DNA of 64,000 bases from Novosphingobium sp. 9 (GTDB lineage: Bacteria > Pseudomonadota > Alphaproteobacteria > Sphingomonadales > Sphingomonadaceae). Location of the stretch: positions 744,501-808,500 of the forward strand of contig NZ_CP022707.1 of NCBI RefSeq assembly GCF_025340265.1. Reading direction: 5' to 3'. Made by a program: the position numbers and the translations under genes. The notes under the pieces were generated by a model. The model was not told where the DNA came from. It ran no database searches and saw nothing but the letters and a program-made list of their open reading frames with translations. Numbering within the stretch: the stretch's first letter is position 1; each line of letters opens with the position of its first letter. Positions 26,690-35,842 of the stretch are shown piece after piece.

Positions 26690-27637
26690 TCAGGCGCCCG
26701 CCGTGCCGCCCGTACCGCCTGTTGCCACGCGCAGATTGTTCTGGACGTGCTTCACGCCGGAAACGTTGTCGATCACGTCTTCGGCGCGCCGCTTGGCGTG
26801 ACGGCTCTCGACCGTACCGCTGAGCGTCACCTCGCCTTCGGCCACCGTCAGCGTGATGTTGCTGGCATCGAGCATCCAGTCATGCGTGAGCGCATCGTTG
26901 GCATCTTCGCGGATGCGTTCGTCGGAGCGGGTATAGTCCGAGGGACCACGACCCCGGTGATTGATGCTCTGGTCGGCGCTCTGGTCGCTGCGGTGGTCCT
27001 GCTGGCGCCGGGCGGCGGCATCGCGATCGCCGAACCAGCTGGCGATCTCGTCGCCCGCCCGCTCGAAAAAGCCGCGCTGCTCGCCATAGCGCCGCCACGA
27101 GCCATAACCTTCATCGTTATCGTCGCGCGCCGAGCCATAGTATTCGCTGCGCATGAGGCCCCCGCCATAGTCCGGCCCGTAAGTCGGGCGATAGCTGTAG
27201 CTGGGCGATGCGCCGCCGACCGGGCGGCGCGAGGCGTAGAAATCGCGCCCGCCATAGTCTTCGCTGGTGAAGTCCCGGAACTCGTTGCCGAAGGCGGCAT
27301 CGTAATTGCGCATCGGGTAGACGGGGTCGCGGCGCGATGCGGTGTTTTCGGGCTCGGACCAGCGATCGCGGTGCGATTCTTCGCGGATCAGGCGATATTC
27401 GCCATCGCGCGGGTTGGTCGGGCTCTCGCTGCGGGTCTCGCGGGAGGGCGGCAGGTCGGGCGAGGCGCTGCCCTGGCCCCAGCCGCCACCGGCCTGTCGT
27501 TCCCCGGCCTGCCGTTCACCACCGGAATGCAGCTGGTTGGCCTGTCGGGGGCTTTCATAGCCTTCGCTCTGGTTGCCGGAGCTTCCGGCGTAGGACTGAT
27601 GGCTGCCGAAACGGCTGTCGATGTCGCGTCGGTTCAT
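26690..27637 (-). CDS. BON-domain protein with long disordered N-terminus
   Basis: A 315-residue protein with no signal peptide. Residues 1-200 are polar and rich in Gly, Tyr, Arg, Ser and Gln. A SWFGDRDAAARR segment and RGPSDYTRSDERIREDAND lead into a C-terminal BON domain (about 240-305; ITLTVAEGEVTLSGTV, RAEDVIDNVSGVKHVQNNL). BON domains bind phospholipid or mediate envelope and osmotic-stress functions. The ATG at 27637 follows GGAGAG. The in-frame extension upstream is dissimilar and was rejected. Confidence 0.75.
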   Translation of the reverse strand: MNRRDIDSRFGSHQSYAGSSGNQSEGYESPRQANQLHSGGERQAGERQAGGGWGQGSASPDLPPSRETRSESPTNPRDGEYRLIREESHRDRWSEPENTASRRDPVYPMRNYDAAFGNEFRDFTSEDYGGRDFYASRRPVGGASPSYSYRPTYGPDYGGGLMRSEYYGSARDDNDEGYGSWRRYGEQRGFFERAGDEIASWFGDRDAAARRQQDHRSDQSADQSINHRGRGPSDYTRSDERIREDANDALTHDWMLDASNITLTVAEGEVTLSGTVESRHAKRRAEDVIDNVSGVKHVQNNLRVATGGTGGTAGA

Positions 27638-27834
27638 GACTCTCTCTCCACGTTTCGAGATTGGCTGTTTGGAGCCGGCGCCCTCGAAAGGGCTCTTGCG
27701 GCCCCCCATGCTGGTTCAACGTGAAGGACCGCAAAGCGATCCACGGCTCGCCGCGTGCCGGTGAAGGTTGAGCGCAAGGGCAGCATTTCGGCAGGCTCTT
27801 GTCTTGTTCCGGAGGGCTTGCCACTTTCCTCTGG

Positions 27835-30312
27835 ATGACCGATCCCGCGATCCTGCCCCCGGAGATTGCCGACTGGTTCGCCGGGAGAGGCTGGCAGCCG
27901 CGCCGTCACCAGACCGGCGTGCTGGAGGCTGAGGCGGCAGGGCGCCATGCGCTGGTCATGGCCGATACCGGCGCAGGCAAGACGCTGGCAGGGTTCCTGC
28001 CGACGCTGGCGGCGTTCTGTCCGTCTACGTTGGCGGGAGCACCGGGGCCTCAAGGCCTGCACACGCTCTATGTCTCGCCGCTGAAGGCGCTGGCCCACGA
28101 TGTCCAGCGCAACCTGCTGACGCCTGTTGCCGAAATGGGGCTCGACATGCGGATCGAGGCGCGCAGCGGCGATACGCCAAGCGAGCGCAAGGCCCGCCAG
28201 CGAGCCCGGCCGCCGCATGTCCTGCTGACCACGCCCGAATCGCTCTCGCTGCTGCTGACCTATCCCGAGGCGCCGGAGCTGTTCGCGGGCCTCAAACGCG
28301 TGGTGATTGACGAGATCCATGCCTTCGCCACCGGCAAGCGCGGCGATCTTCTCGCGCTCGCGCTCGGGCGTTTGCAGGCGCTGTCGCCCGACCTGTTGCG
28401 CGTGGGGCTGTCGGCGACGCTGGCCGATCCCGAAGGCTATCGCGGCTGGCTGGCGCCGTGGGGCGAGATCGACACGGTGCAACTGGTCGAGGGCGACAGC
28501 GGCGCGCCGCCCGAGGTCGAGATCCTGCTGCCAGAGGAAGCGCGCATCCCGTGGAGCGGTCATGCCGCGACCTGGGCAATCCCGCAGCTCTATCGGCAGA
28601 TCCGCGACCACCGCACCACGCTGGTCTTCACCAACACGCGCTTCCTCGCCGAATATATCTTCCAGTCCCTGTGGGATGCGAACGACGATAACCTGCCGAT
28701 CGCCATCCATCACGGCTCGCTGTCGAAGGAGGCGCGGCGCAAGGTGGAAGGGGCGATGGCGCGCGGCGAACTGCGGGCGCTGGTCTGTACCGCCAGCCTC
28801 GATCTCGGCGTGGACTGGGGCGACATCGATCTGGTGGTGCAGATGGGCGCGCCCAAAGGCTCGTCGCGCCTGCTCCAGCGGATCGGGCGCGCCAACCACC
28901 GGCTCGACCAGCCAAGCAGGGCGCTGCTGGTGCCGGGCAACCGGTTCGAGTTTCTGGAGGCCTTCGCGGCGCAGGCGGCGGTCCATGCCGGGCAGCGCGA
29001 TGGCGAGGGTTTCCGGCCCGGTGGTCTCGACGTGCTGGCCCAGCACGTGATGGGCTGCATCTGCGCCGGCCCACAGCGCGAGGTAGACCTGCTGGCCGAG
29101 GTCCGCTCGACACTGGCCTATGCGTGGGTGGACGAGGGGGTGCTGGCGCGGGTGCTCGATTTCGTGGCCACCGGTGGCTATGCGCTGCGGGCCTACGACC
29201 GCTTTCGCCGGATCGTGCGGGAGCGGGGAGGGGATGGGGGAGAGGCCGTCTGGCGTCTGACCCATCCCGAACATGCCGCGCGCCATCGATTGAATGCCGG
29301 GATCATCGTCGATGCCGAAATGCTCGACGTGCGGTTTCGCAACGGGCGCTCGCTGGGCAAGGTCGAGGAGAATTTCGGGGCCAGCCTGAAGCCGGGCGAT
29401 ACCTTCCGGTTCGCCGGGCTCGATCTGGAAGTGGAAAGCCTGCGCGATCTCGAACTGGTGGTGCGGGCGGCGAAACGCTCGGCGACCATCCCCAGCTACA
29501 TGGGCGCGCGCATGCCGATCTCGACGCATCTTGCCGATCGCGTCCGGGCGATGCTGGCCGACCGGGCGGGCTGGGCGCGCTTCCCCGACGATGTGCGCGA
29601 GTGGCTGGAAGTGCAGGATTGGCGCTCGCACCTGCCGGCGCCGGGGCGCCTGCTGGTGGAAAGCTTCCCGCATCGCGGCCTTGCCTATACGACCTACTAC
29701 ACCTTTGAGGGCTGGAATGCGAACCAGTCGCTGGGGATGCTCATCACCCGGCGGATGGAGGATCGGGGACTGGGACCGCTGGGCTTCGTCGCCACCGACT
29801 ATGCGCTGTCGGTCTGGGGGCTGCATGCGGTCGACGATCCGGCCGCGCTGCTCTCACCGGACATCCTGACGCACGAGTTCGTCGACTGGGTGCAGCAGTC
29901 GCACCTTCTGCGGCGCGCGTTTCGCGAGGTGGCGGTGATCTCCGGCCTCGTCGAGCGCCAGCAGCCCGGCGCGCGCAAGTCCGGGCGGCAGGTGACGTTC
30001 TCGACTGACCTGATCTTCGATGTGCTCCAGCGGCATGAGCCCGATCATCTGCTGATCGAGGCGGCCTGGGCCGATGCCCGCCAGCGGATGACCGACGTGG
30101 CGCGTGTGGCAGACGTTCTCGACCGGGCGGCGCGCGAGGTCGATCACATCACGCTGGAGCGGATCAGCCCGCTGTCGGTGCCGGTACTCTCGATGATCGG
30201 ACGCGAGACGCTACCGTCGGGCGCGGCGGACGAGGACCTGCTGATGGAGGCGGAAACGCTGGCCGGACTGGCGATGCGGATCGATCCGGTGGAGATGCCG
30301 GATGAGGGGTGA
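27835..30312 (+). CDS. Ligase-associated DNA damage response DEXH-box helicase (Lhr-like)
   Basis: An 825-residue superfamily 2 helicase. Motif I is ADTGAGKT (43-50), motif II DEIH (VIDEIHAF), motif III SATLAD, and motif VI QRIGRANH. The long C-terminal region is of the Lhr winged-helix and core type. The subfamily is usually encoded with an ATP-dependent DNA ligase, an exonuclease and a phosphoesterase in a repair cassette, but none of these flank it here. The ATG at 27835 starts MTDPAILPPE. A GGAGG at 27811 is too far upstream to be its own ribosome site, so the start is moderately certain. It ends just before the terminator repeats. Confidence 0.85.
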   Translation: MTDPAILPPEIADWFAGRGWQPRRHQTGVLEAEAAGRHALVMADTGAGKTLAGFLPTLAAFCPSTLAGAPGPQGLHTLYVSPLKALAHDVQRNLLTPVAEMGLDMRIEARSGDTPSERKARQRARPPHVLLTTPESLSLLLTYPEAPELFAGLKRVVIDEIHAFATGKRGDLLALALGRLQALSPDLLRVGLSATLADPEGYRGWLAPWGEIDTVQLVEGDSGAPPEVEILLPEEARIPWSGHAATWAIPQLYRQIRDHRTTLVFTNTRFLAEYIFQSLWDANDDNLPIAIHHGSLSKEARRKVEGAMARGELRALVCTASLDLGVDWGDIDLVVQMGAPKGSSRLLQRIGRANHRLDQPSRALLVPGNRFEFLEAFAAQAAVHAGQRDGEGFRPGGLDVLAQHVMGCICAGPQREVDLLAEVRSTLAYAWVDEGVLARVLDFVATGGYALRAYDRFRRIVRERGGDGGEAVWRLTHPEHAARHRLNAGIIVDAEMLDVRFRNGRSLGKVEENFGASLKPGDTFRFAGLDLEVESLRDLELVVRAAKRSATIPSYMGARMPISTHLADRVRAMLADRAGWARFPDDVREWLEVQDWRSHLPAPGRLLVESFPHRGLAYTTYYTFEGWNANQSLGMLITRRMEDRGLGPLGFVATDYALSVWGLHAVDDPAALLSPDILTHEFVDWVQQSHLLRRAFREVAVISGLVERQQPGARKSGRQVTFSTDLIFDVLQRHEPDHLLIEAAWADARQRMTDVARVADVLDRAAREVDHITLERISPLSVPVLSMIGRETLPSGAADEDLLMEAETLAGLAMRIDPVEMPDEG

Positions 30313-30346
30313 GCCGCGCTGATGGTTCCTGGCCCTTGCTTGGTCC

Positions 30347-30465
30347 GGACAAAGAAAAGGGGCGGATCGCTCCGCCCCCACCCGCCCTAGACAAAGAAAA
30401 AGGGGTGGATCGCTCCGCCCCCCGCCCGCCTTGGACAAAGAAAAAGGGGCGGATCGCTCCGCCCC
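30347..30465 (-). terminator. Three tandem intrinsic terminators behind the tonB operon
   Basis: Three near-identical units with a period of 42-44 bases start at about 30348, 30390 and 30434. Each holds GGGGCGGA-TCGC-TCCGCCCC (the middle one has GGGGTGGA) next to GACAAAGAAAAA. Read on the minus strand, each is an 8-bp GC stem followed by TTTTTCTTTGTC, a complete rho-independent terminator. They lie between the ends of the converging helicase gene and exbD, and would stop exbD transcription in series. As tandem repeats they look like duplications of one terminator. Confidence 0.8.
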
Positions 30466-30505
30466 TTGATCTGCTTTCCGAAAGGAAAGCACCGGATCAT
30501 TCGGC

Positions 30506-30937
30506 TTACTTGCCGAAGACCTGGTACTGTTCGTTACCCACGAAGCCGAACTTCGTGACGCCCGAAGCCTTGATGACCTGCAGCGTCTTGGCCGACAGGT
30601 CGTAGCTGGCTTCTGCTTCCGGCTGGTACTGGAGCTCGGGCTCCGGGTCCATCCGGGTGGTGTCCGCCAGCGTCTTGGCGAGGGTCGGGCCGTCGATCGG
30701 CGTGCCGTTCCAGAGGATACGGTCGTCCTGGGTCAGAACGATCTTGTTCTTCACCGGGTTGATCGGCGGGGGTGTCGTCGTCTGGGAATTGACCGGGAGA
30801 TCAATATTGATCGAGTTGGTCGCAACCGGGATGGTGATGATGAACATGATGAGGAGCACGAGCATGACGTCGATCAACGGCGTCGTGTTCATATCCATCA
30901 TCGGCGAGCCATCATCCTTGCCGCCTGACATTGCCAT
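30506..30937 (-). CDS. exbD: Biopolymer transport protein ExbD (second copy)
   Basis: A 143-residue inner-membrane protein with a short cytoplasmic N-terminus, one helix (LIDVMLVLLIMFIITIPV) containing the essential aspartate, and a periplasmic domain. ExbB and ExbD use the proton gradient to energise TonB. It is the last cistron of tonB-exbB-exbD-exbD. The periplasmic part is shorter than in the upstream ExbD and carries a TTTPPPINP stretch. Confidence 0.88.
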   Translation of the reverse strand: MAMSGGKDDGSPMMDMNTTPLIDVMLVLLIMFIITIPVATNSINIDLPVNSQTTTPPPINPVKNKIVLTQDDRILWNGTPIDGPTLAKTLADTTRMDPEPELQYQPEAEASYDLSAKTLQVIKASGVTKFGFVGNEQYQVFGK

Positions 30938-30967
30938 GAGGTGTTACTCCTGTTCCGTCCTGCGGGC

Positions 30968-31501
30968 TCAGCCGTTCGGATCGACCGGGTTCGAAACGAA
31001 GCCGACGGTCGGATAACCGGCGAGCTGAACGTTGTAGATCGCACCTGCGACGCAGCGCCAGGGGGCCTGTACGTCGCCGCGGATCTGAACCTGCGGAATC
31101 CGCTCGGGATCATCCTTGAGGGCCTCGGGGCCGCCAGCGGCCTTGACGATAGCATCGAGGCGATCGAACGCCTGCTTCTGCAGCTCGTCCGAAGTCACCG
31201 GAACGATGTTGTTGATGTAGACGCGGCACTGGCCGTTGCGCGATGCACCCTCGAATCCGGGGTCGCCTGCGCTGCGACCGGAGTCGTCCGTGGTCGATAC
31301 CGTCAGCAGCAGATTCTCGTTCTTGTCCTTCGATTCGACGGACTTGATGATCGGAATGTGCAGCTTCTGGATGGTCTGAATCGCGACCGGAACGGCGATG
31401 AGGAAGATGATCAGAAGCACCAGCATGACGTCAACGAGTGGCGTCGTGTTGATGTCGGACATCGGTGTTTCGGCACCGCCCCCGCCCGTGGAAATCGCCA
31501 T
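30968..31501 (-). CDS. exbD: Biopolymer transport protein ExbD (first copy)
   Basis: A 177-residue ExbD with the motif TTPLVDVMLVLLIIF (proton-relay Asp in the single helix) and a longer periplasmic domain than the following copy, including a Cys pair (GQCRVY, WRCVAG) that could form a disulfide. Operons with two exbD genes are known in xanthomonads and sphingomonads, where the second can be needed for a subset of substrates. There are 30 bases between the two exbD genes. Confidence 0.88.
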   Translation of the reverse strand: MAISTGGGGAETPMSDINTTPLVDVMLVLLIIFLIAVPVAIQTIQKLHIPIIKSVESKDKNENLLLTVSTTDDSGRSAGDPGFEGASRNGQCRVYINNIVPVTSDELQKQAFDRLDAIVKAAGGPEALKDDPERIPQVQIRGDVQAPWRCVAGAIYNVQLAGYPTVGFVSNPVDPNG

Positions 31502-31537
31502 AGTCTTATCCTAATCCTTGCGTTGCCTCGGGAGAGG

Positions 31538-31569
31538 GCGACGGCTCCGCATGCATGGAGAGCCGTCGC
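31538..31569 (-). other. Hairpin between exbB and the first exbD
   Basis: A perfect 10-bp stem (GCGACGGCTC at 31538-31547 with GAGCCGTCGC at 31560-31569) has a 12-base loop holding ATGCAT. It has no T run, so it is more likely an mRNA stability or attenuation element within the 127-base exbB-exbD gap than a full terminator. Confidence 0.5.
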
Positions 31570-31628
31570 TTCCTTCCCGTGGGGCCGGTTCGTGGAGCCT
31601 TGCTCCATCCCCGGCCCCCGGGTCGGCC

Positions 31629-32414
31629 TTACGACTTTGCCGGGGTCGAGCCGGGCTTCGCCGGAGCCGCTGCGGGCTTCGGAGCAACCTTTGCCGGGGC
31701 AGCCGGGACGGACGGCTTGACGACGCCCTTCGAGGTGATGTTCGCGAGCACGTCGGTCGAGAAGCCGGTCAGCAGCTCGGCGATGCGCTTGTTGCGGCTC
31801 TGCAGGTAGTTGTAGGCGAGAACGGCGGGAACGGCGACGATCAGGCCGAGTGCGGTCATGATCAGCGATTCACCGACGGGGCCGGCAACCTTGTCGATCG
31901 AGGCCGAACCGGCGAGACCGATGGCGATCAGCGCGCGGTAGATGCCGACGACGGTACCGAACAGACCGATGAACGGTGCGGTCGCGCCGACGGTGGCGAG
32001 GAAGGGCAGGCCGCCAGCGAGGCGAGCGTTGATCGAGGCTTCCGAACGGGCCAGCGAGCCGTGCAGCCACTCATGACCTTCGAGAGCGTCGGTCATCTTC
32101 GAGTGCTGGTCTTCAGCGGCGATGCCGTCCTCGACGATCTGACGCCAGGCGGTGTTCTTCTCCATCTTGGTCACGCCTTCGCGCAGCGTGGGCGCACGCC
32201 AGAACGAGCTGCGGACTTCGCGGTACTGGCGCATGATCTTGCCCTGCTCGAACCACTTGGTGAACAGGATGTAGAACGAGCCGAACGACATCACGCCCAT
32301 GATGATGACGGTGGCGTACGAGATGAAGCCACCGGCCTGGACAGCTTCAACGAAACCGAACTTGTTCTGCGGCGCGGCCTCTCCGGCAGCGGCAAGAATA
32401 TCCACGATAAGCAT
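31629..32414 (-). CDS. exbB: MotA/TolQ/ExbB proton channel protein
   Basis: A 261-residue inner-membrane protein with three helices. The segment LPFLATVGATAPFIGLFGTVVGIYRAL and the ESLIMTALGLIVAVPAVLAYN block are the signature of the ExbB/TolQ family. It forms the pentameric channel around ExbD. The C-terminus is an Ala/Pro/Lys-rich tail of about 35 residues. The gene order with tonB and exbD fixes it as ExbB and not TolQ. Confidence 0.9.
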   Translation of the reverse strand: MLIVDILAAAGEAAPQNKFGFVEAVQAGGFISYATVIIMGVMSFGSFYILFTKWFEQGKIMRQYREVRSSFWRAPTLREGVTKMEKNTAWRQIVEDGIAAEDQHSKMTDALEGHEWLHGSLARSEASINARLAGGLPFLATVGATAPFIGLFGTVVGIYRALIAIGLAGSASIDKVAGPVGESLIMTALGLIVAVPAVLAYNYLQSRNKRIAELLTGFSTDVLANITSKGVVKPSVPAAPAKVAPKPAAAPAKPGSTPAKS

Positions 32415-32495
32415 GCGATTTACCTCTCAAGAAGAATGCAGGGTGCGGTCCGGTTACAATCCCTTGGATGCCCGGACCCGGTAAACTTGGGTAAC

Positions 32496-33176
32496 TTACT
32501 GGAGCTTGTAGACGATGGCCGTGGAGTAACCGCCCGAGGTCGGGCTGCCGGCATCGTCAAGCGCGGGGTTGAAGCGCGCGTAGCGGCTCATACCGTCGCA
32601 AGCTGCCGAATCGAGATCCGGGCTGCCGCTCGATGCGGTCACCGTGCAGGACGAGACACGACCGTCCGGTCCGATGGTGACCTTCAGGCCCACGCGGCCT
32701 TCGCGCTCTTCACGCGCCGCACGGGGCGGATAGGCATCCTGAATACGCGCGGCCCAGCTGCTCTGACCCTTGGGGGTCGCGCCACGTGCCTTGGAAGGCG
32801 CGGGCGGAGCCGGAGGTGCGGGCGGTCCCGGAGGAGCCGCGATCACGCTGACCGGCGCCGGGGGCGGGGCCTTGGCGACAACGGCCACCGGAGGCGGCGT
32901 CGGCGCGATGTTGATCGGCGGCGGCGGTGCCACGATCGGCGGAGCCGTCGGCGGCGGCGGTGTCTTCGGCTGCTCCTTGGGCGGCGGCGGCGGTGGCGGC
33001 GGAGGCGGCGGAGGCGGCTCCGAAATATCCACGGCCGTCACCTTCTGGGCGACCTTCTGCAGCGCCGTATAGGCAAGCCCCGTGACGAGGGCATACCCTA
33101 CGAGCACGTGGATCAGCGCCACAATGACAAGCGCGGTAACCTTGCTACCGCTCATTTGCTGGTCAGCGTAAGCCAT
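32496..33176 (-). CDS. tonB: TonB energy transducer
   Basis: A 226-residue protein with an N-terminal signal anchor (VTALVIVALIHVLVGYALV, containing the conserved His), then 13 consecutive prolines and further Pro-rich sequence spanning the periplasm. A C-terminal TonB domain (AYPPRAAREEREGRVGLKVTIGPDGRV) follows, which touches TonB-dependent receptors. It is the first gene of tonB-exbB-exbD-exbD. A TTAACCAT sequence lies 18 bases upstream of its start. Confidence 0.9.
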   Translation of the reverse strand: MAYADQQMSGSKVTALVIVALIHVLVGYALVTGLAYTALQKVAQKVTAVDISEPPPPPPPPPPPPPKEQPKTPPPPTAPPIVAPPPPINIAPTPPPVAVVAKAPPPAPVSVIAAPPGPPAPPAPPAPSKARGATPKGQSSWAARIQDAYPPRAAREEREGRVGLKVTIGPDGRVSSCTVTASSGSPDLDSAACDGMSRYARFNPALDDAGSPTSGGYSTAIVYKLQ

Positions 33177-33520
33177 TCAAACGCATCACTCCATTAACCA
33201 TGCCCCGGACAAGCCGAGGGCGTCCACGGACACTCGCACAGACGAGCGCCATGACGAAACTCATTTTACCCACCCTGACGGCTGAACAGTCTGCCCCTCC
33301 AAAGATGCGAAGCCATGGTGAGGCGAACCGCGGGGCAATTGTTGTATTTCCACCCCGTTTGGCACAATTCTTAGCGAGGATGCCCCATGCGCGCAACGCC
33401 TTATCCACAGAGGGGCTGTTAACGTGCGATTCAGGTCGCCAAGCAAGGACTTGACGGGGTTTTCCGGTGCGCGCAGGCCGTGTTTGACGGTCTGTAGAAT
33501 ACTCAAGGAGTTTGATTAGG
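33177..33520. other. Divergent intergenic region with one DnaA box
   Basis: These 344 bases hold the promoters of tonB (left) and of the exported-protein gene (right). A perfect DnaA 9-mer TTATCCACA is at 33401-33409 and a TTAACCAT at 33194-33201. No second DnaA box or AT-rich unwinding element is seen, so an origin is not supported. AAGGAG at 33505-33510 is the ribosome site of the next gene. Confidence 0.4.
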
Positions 33521-34410
33521 ATGCCCTCCAACACGCGCTGTCTGCCCCTGGGCGCAAGCCGTCTGATTCTGCCGAATCTCATCGCCCTTGGGCTGGGATT
33601 GACAGTAACCGGCGGTGCCCTTCAGGCCCAGACGGTCGGCGCGCCCGAATCCGCTATCGCAGCATCGGGGCCGACATTCGCGGATGTCGCCGGGCTTGCC
33701 GATTCGGCGGGCATGGTCGTGCATGCCCAGGTCCGCAAGATCGCGCGGGTGGACGATGCGCGGGCGCCGGGCCTCGCGCCGGGATATGGCCGCTTCTACG
33801 TGCAGGCGCAGACGGTGGCCCTGCTGGTCGGCTCCGCGCCGCTGGGCGCGCAGGTCGCCTATCTGGTCGATCTGCCGCTGAACGAACGCGGCAAGCCGGA
33901 CAACATCAAGAAGCGCGACGTGCTGCTGTTCGCCCGCGCGGTGCCGGGGCGTCCCGGCGAACTCCAGCTGGTGACGCCCACCGCCCAGCAGATGTGGAGC
34001 CCCGAGGCCGATGCCCGCGTTCGCCAGATCCTGACCACGCTGGTCTCTCCCAACGCCCCGGTGAAGATCGAGGGCGTGCGCGAGATCATGTACGTGCCGG
34101 GCAACCTTGCCGGGCAGGGTGAGACGCAGATGTTCCTCAAGACAGCGAACAATTCGGCAGCCTCGATCACGGTCCACCACGAGCCGGGCGTCCCGGCCAG
34201 CTGGGGGTGTCGTTCTCGGAACTGACCGCCGACCTCAGCCATCCGCCGCAGCCCGAGACGGTGGAATGGTATCGTCTCGCCTGTTTCCTGCCGCGCACGC
34301 TGGCGCCCGGCGTCAATGTGTCGGACCCCGGCGATGCGCAGGCGCAGGCCGATGCCGACTATCGCTTCGTGCTCCAGCAGCTTGGACCGTGTCGCCGGAA
34401 CCTGCACTGA
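33521..34410 (+). pseudogene. Exported protein of unknown function (frameshifted as sequenced)
   Basis: The product begins with a basic start and a hydrophobic signal sequence ending near LQAQT (about residue 37). The mature part has no family I recognise. It looks globular, with VSPNAPVKIEGVREIMYVPGNLAGQGET in the middle. The frame breaks near 34194. One extra G in CCCGGCC gives GVPGQLGVSFSELTADL and continues to 34410, about 296 residues. It lies 105 bases upstream of hom on the same strand. Confidence 0.6.
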
Positions 34411-34515
34411 TCGCAACACGCAGGACGTAGTGCAGAGCATGAATCTTGCTCTGCACGCGTTGCCTCTGGAATTTTGCGGCTGTCTCGCCTAGGCGCGCAG
34501 CCGAAAGGGTTATTC

Positions 34516-35817
34516 ATGTCAGAACCGTTGCATATCGCGCTGGCCGGGCTCGGCACTGTCGGGGCCGGAGTCGTCCGTCTTATCGAGACCAATGCCGATC
34601 TCATTTCGCGGCGTGCCCGCAGGCCGATTCGCATTACCGCCGTCAGCGCGCGCGACCGTACCAAGGATCGCGGCGTCGATCTGTCGCCCTATGAATGGGT
34701 CGACGATTCGGCGGCGCTGGCCGCGCGCGACGATGTGGACGTGGTGGTCGAGATGGTCGGCGGCTCGGACGGTCCGGCGCTCAGCCTCGCGCGTCAGGCG
34801 ATCGCGGCGGGCAAGTCGCTGGTGACGGCGAACAAGGCGATGATCGCGCATCACGGTCTGGAGCTTGCGTCCGCTGCCGAGGCGCAGGGCGTCGCGCTCA
34901 AGTTCGAGGCGGCGGTCGCAGGCGGCATCCCGGTGATCAAGGGGCTGAGCGAAGGTGCCGCTGCCAACGAGATCGAGCGCGTCTACGGCATTCTCAACGG
35001 CACCTGCAATTACATCCTCTCGACCATGGAAGACACCGGGCGCAGCTTCGCCGAAGTGCTCGGCGAGGCGCAGAAGCTGGGCTATGCCGAAGCCGATCCG
35101 ACCTTCGATGTCGAGGGTATCGATGCCGCGCACAAGCTCTCGATCCTGGCGGCGATCGCCTTCGGTTCGCGGCTGCGCTTCGATGCGGTGGAGACCATGG
35201 GGATCTCGCGCGTGCGTCCCGCCGATATCGCGCAGGCGCATTCGCTGGGTTATGTGATCCGCCTGATCGGCATGGCCGAGCTGGACGCGACCGGCGGCAC
35301 TCCGCGCCTGTTCCAGCGCGTGCGCCCGCATCTGGTCCCGCTCGACCACCCGCTGGCCCACGTCGACGGCGCGACCAACGCGGTCGTCGCCGAGGGCAAC
35401 TTTATGGGCCGCCTGCTGTTTCAGGGCGCCGGCGCCGGTGACGGGCCGACGGCGAGCGCCGTGGTGGCCGACATCATCGATATCGCGCGTGGTGAGAAGG
35501 GCGCGGCGTTCTCGATGCCCGCAGGCGAGTTGGGGGCAATGGAGCCCGCCGATTCCGGCCACCGACAGGGCCGCTCGTACATCCGCTTCACCGTGCCCGA
35601 TCGTCCGGGCGTGCTGGCCGATATCACGGCGGCGATGCGCGATGCCGGGGTTTCGATCGAGAGCCTGATCCAGCAGAACCGCTCCGATGCGGGCGAAGTG
35701 CTGATCGCCATCGTCACGCACGAAGGGCCGGAGAGTGCTGTCAACGAGGCGCTGCGCATCCTCGATGGCTCGGACAGCCTGAGCGGCAAGCCGCTGGTGA
35801 TGCAGATCGTCGGCTGA
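34516..35817 (+). CDS. hom: Homoserine dehydrogenase
   Basis: A 433-residue enzyme that reduces aspartate semialdehyde to homoserine in the threonine/methionine pathway. The Rossmann motif GLGTVGAG is at the N-terminus. The catalytic region includes VTANKAMIAHHG, GGIPVIKGL, NGTCNYIL and ADPTFDVEGIDAAHKL. A C-terminal ACT domain (FTVPDRPGVLADITAAM) mediates feedback by threonine in relatives. The ATG at 34516 follows AAAGGG. hom followed by glpX is a common order in related genomes. Here a small gene on the other strand separates them. Confidence 0.93.
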   Translation: MSEPLHIALAGLGTVGAGVVRLIETNADLISRRARRPIRITAVSARDRTKDRGVDLSPYEWVDDSAALAARDDVDVVVEMVGGSDGPALSLARQAIAAGKSLVTANKAMIAHHGLELASAAEAQGVALKFEAAVAGGIPVIKGLSEGAAANEIERVYGILNGTCNYILSTMEDTGRSFAEVLGEAQKLGYAEADPTFDVEGIDAAHKLSILAAIAFGSRLRFDAVETMGISRVRPADIAQAHSLGYVIRLIGMAELDATGGTPRLFQRVRPHLVPLDHPLAHVDGATNAVVAEGNFMGRLLFQGAGAGDGPTASAVVADIIDIARGEKGAAFSMPAGELGAMEPADSGHRQGRSYIRFTVPDRPGVLADITAAMRDAGVSIESLIQQNRSDAGEVLIAIVTHEGPESAVNEALRILDGSDSLSGKPLVMQIVG

Positions 35818-35842
35818 TCGCCGGTTTGACCGACCAAGAAAA

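Noticed and set aside
30347..30465. CRISPR array
   Set aside because: The units are near-contiguous terminator hairpins without variable spacers of uniform length, and no cas genes are present.
33177..33520. Replication origin
   Set aside because: Only one DnaA box, no AT-rich unwinding element and no dnaA, hemE or parAB neighbours.
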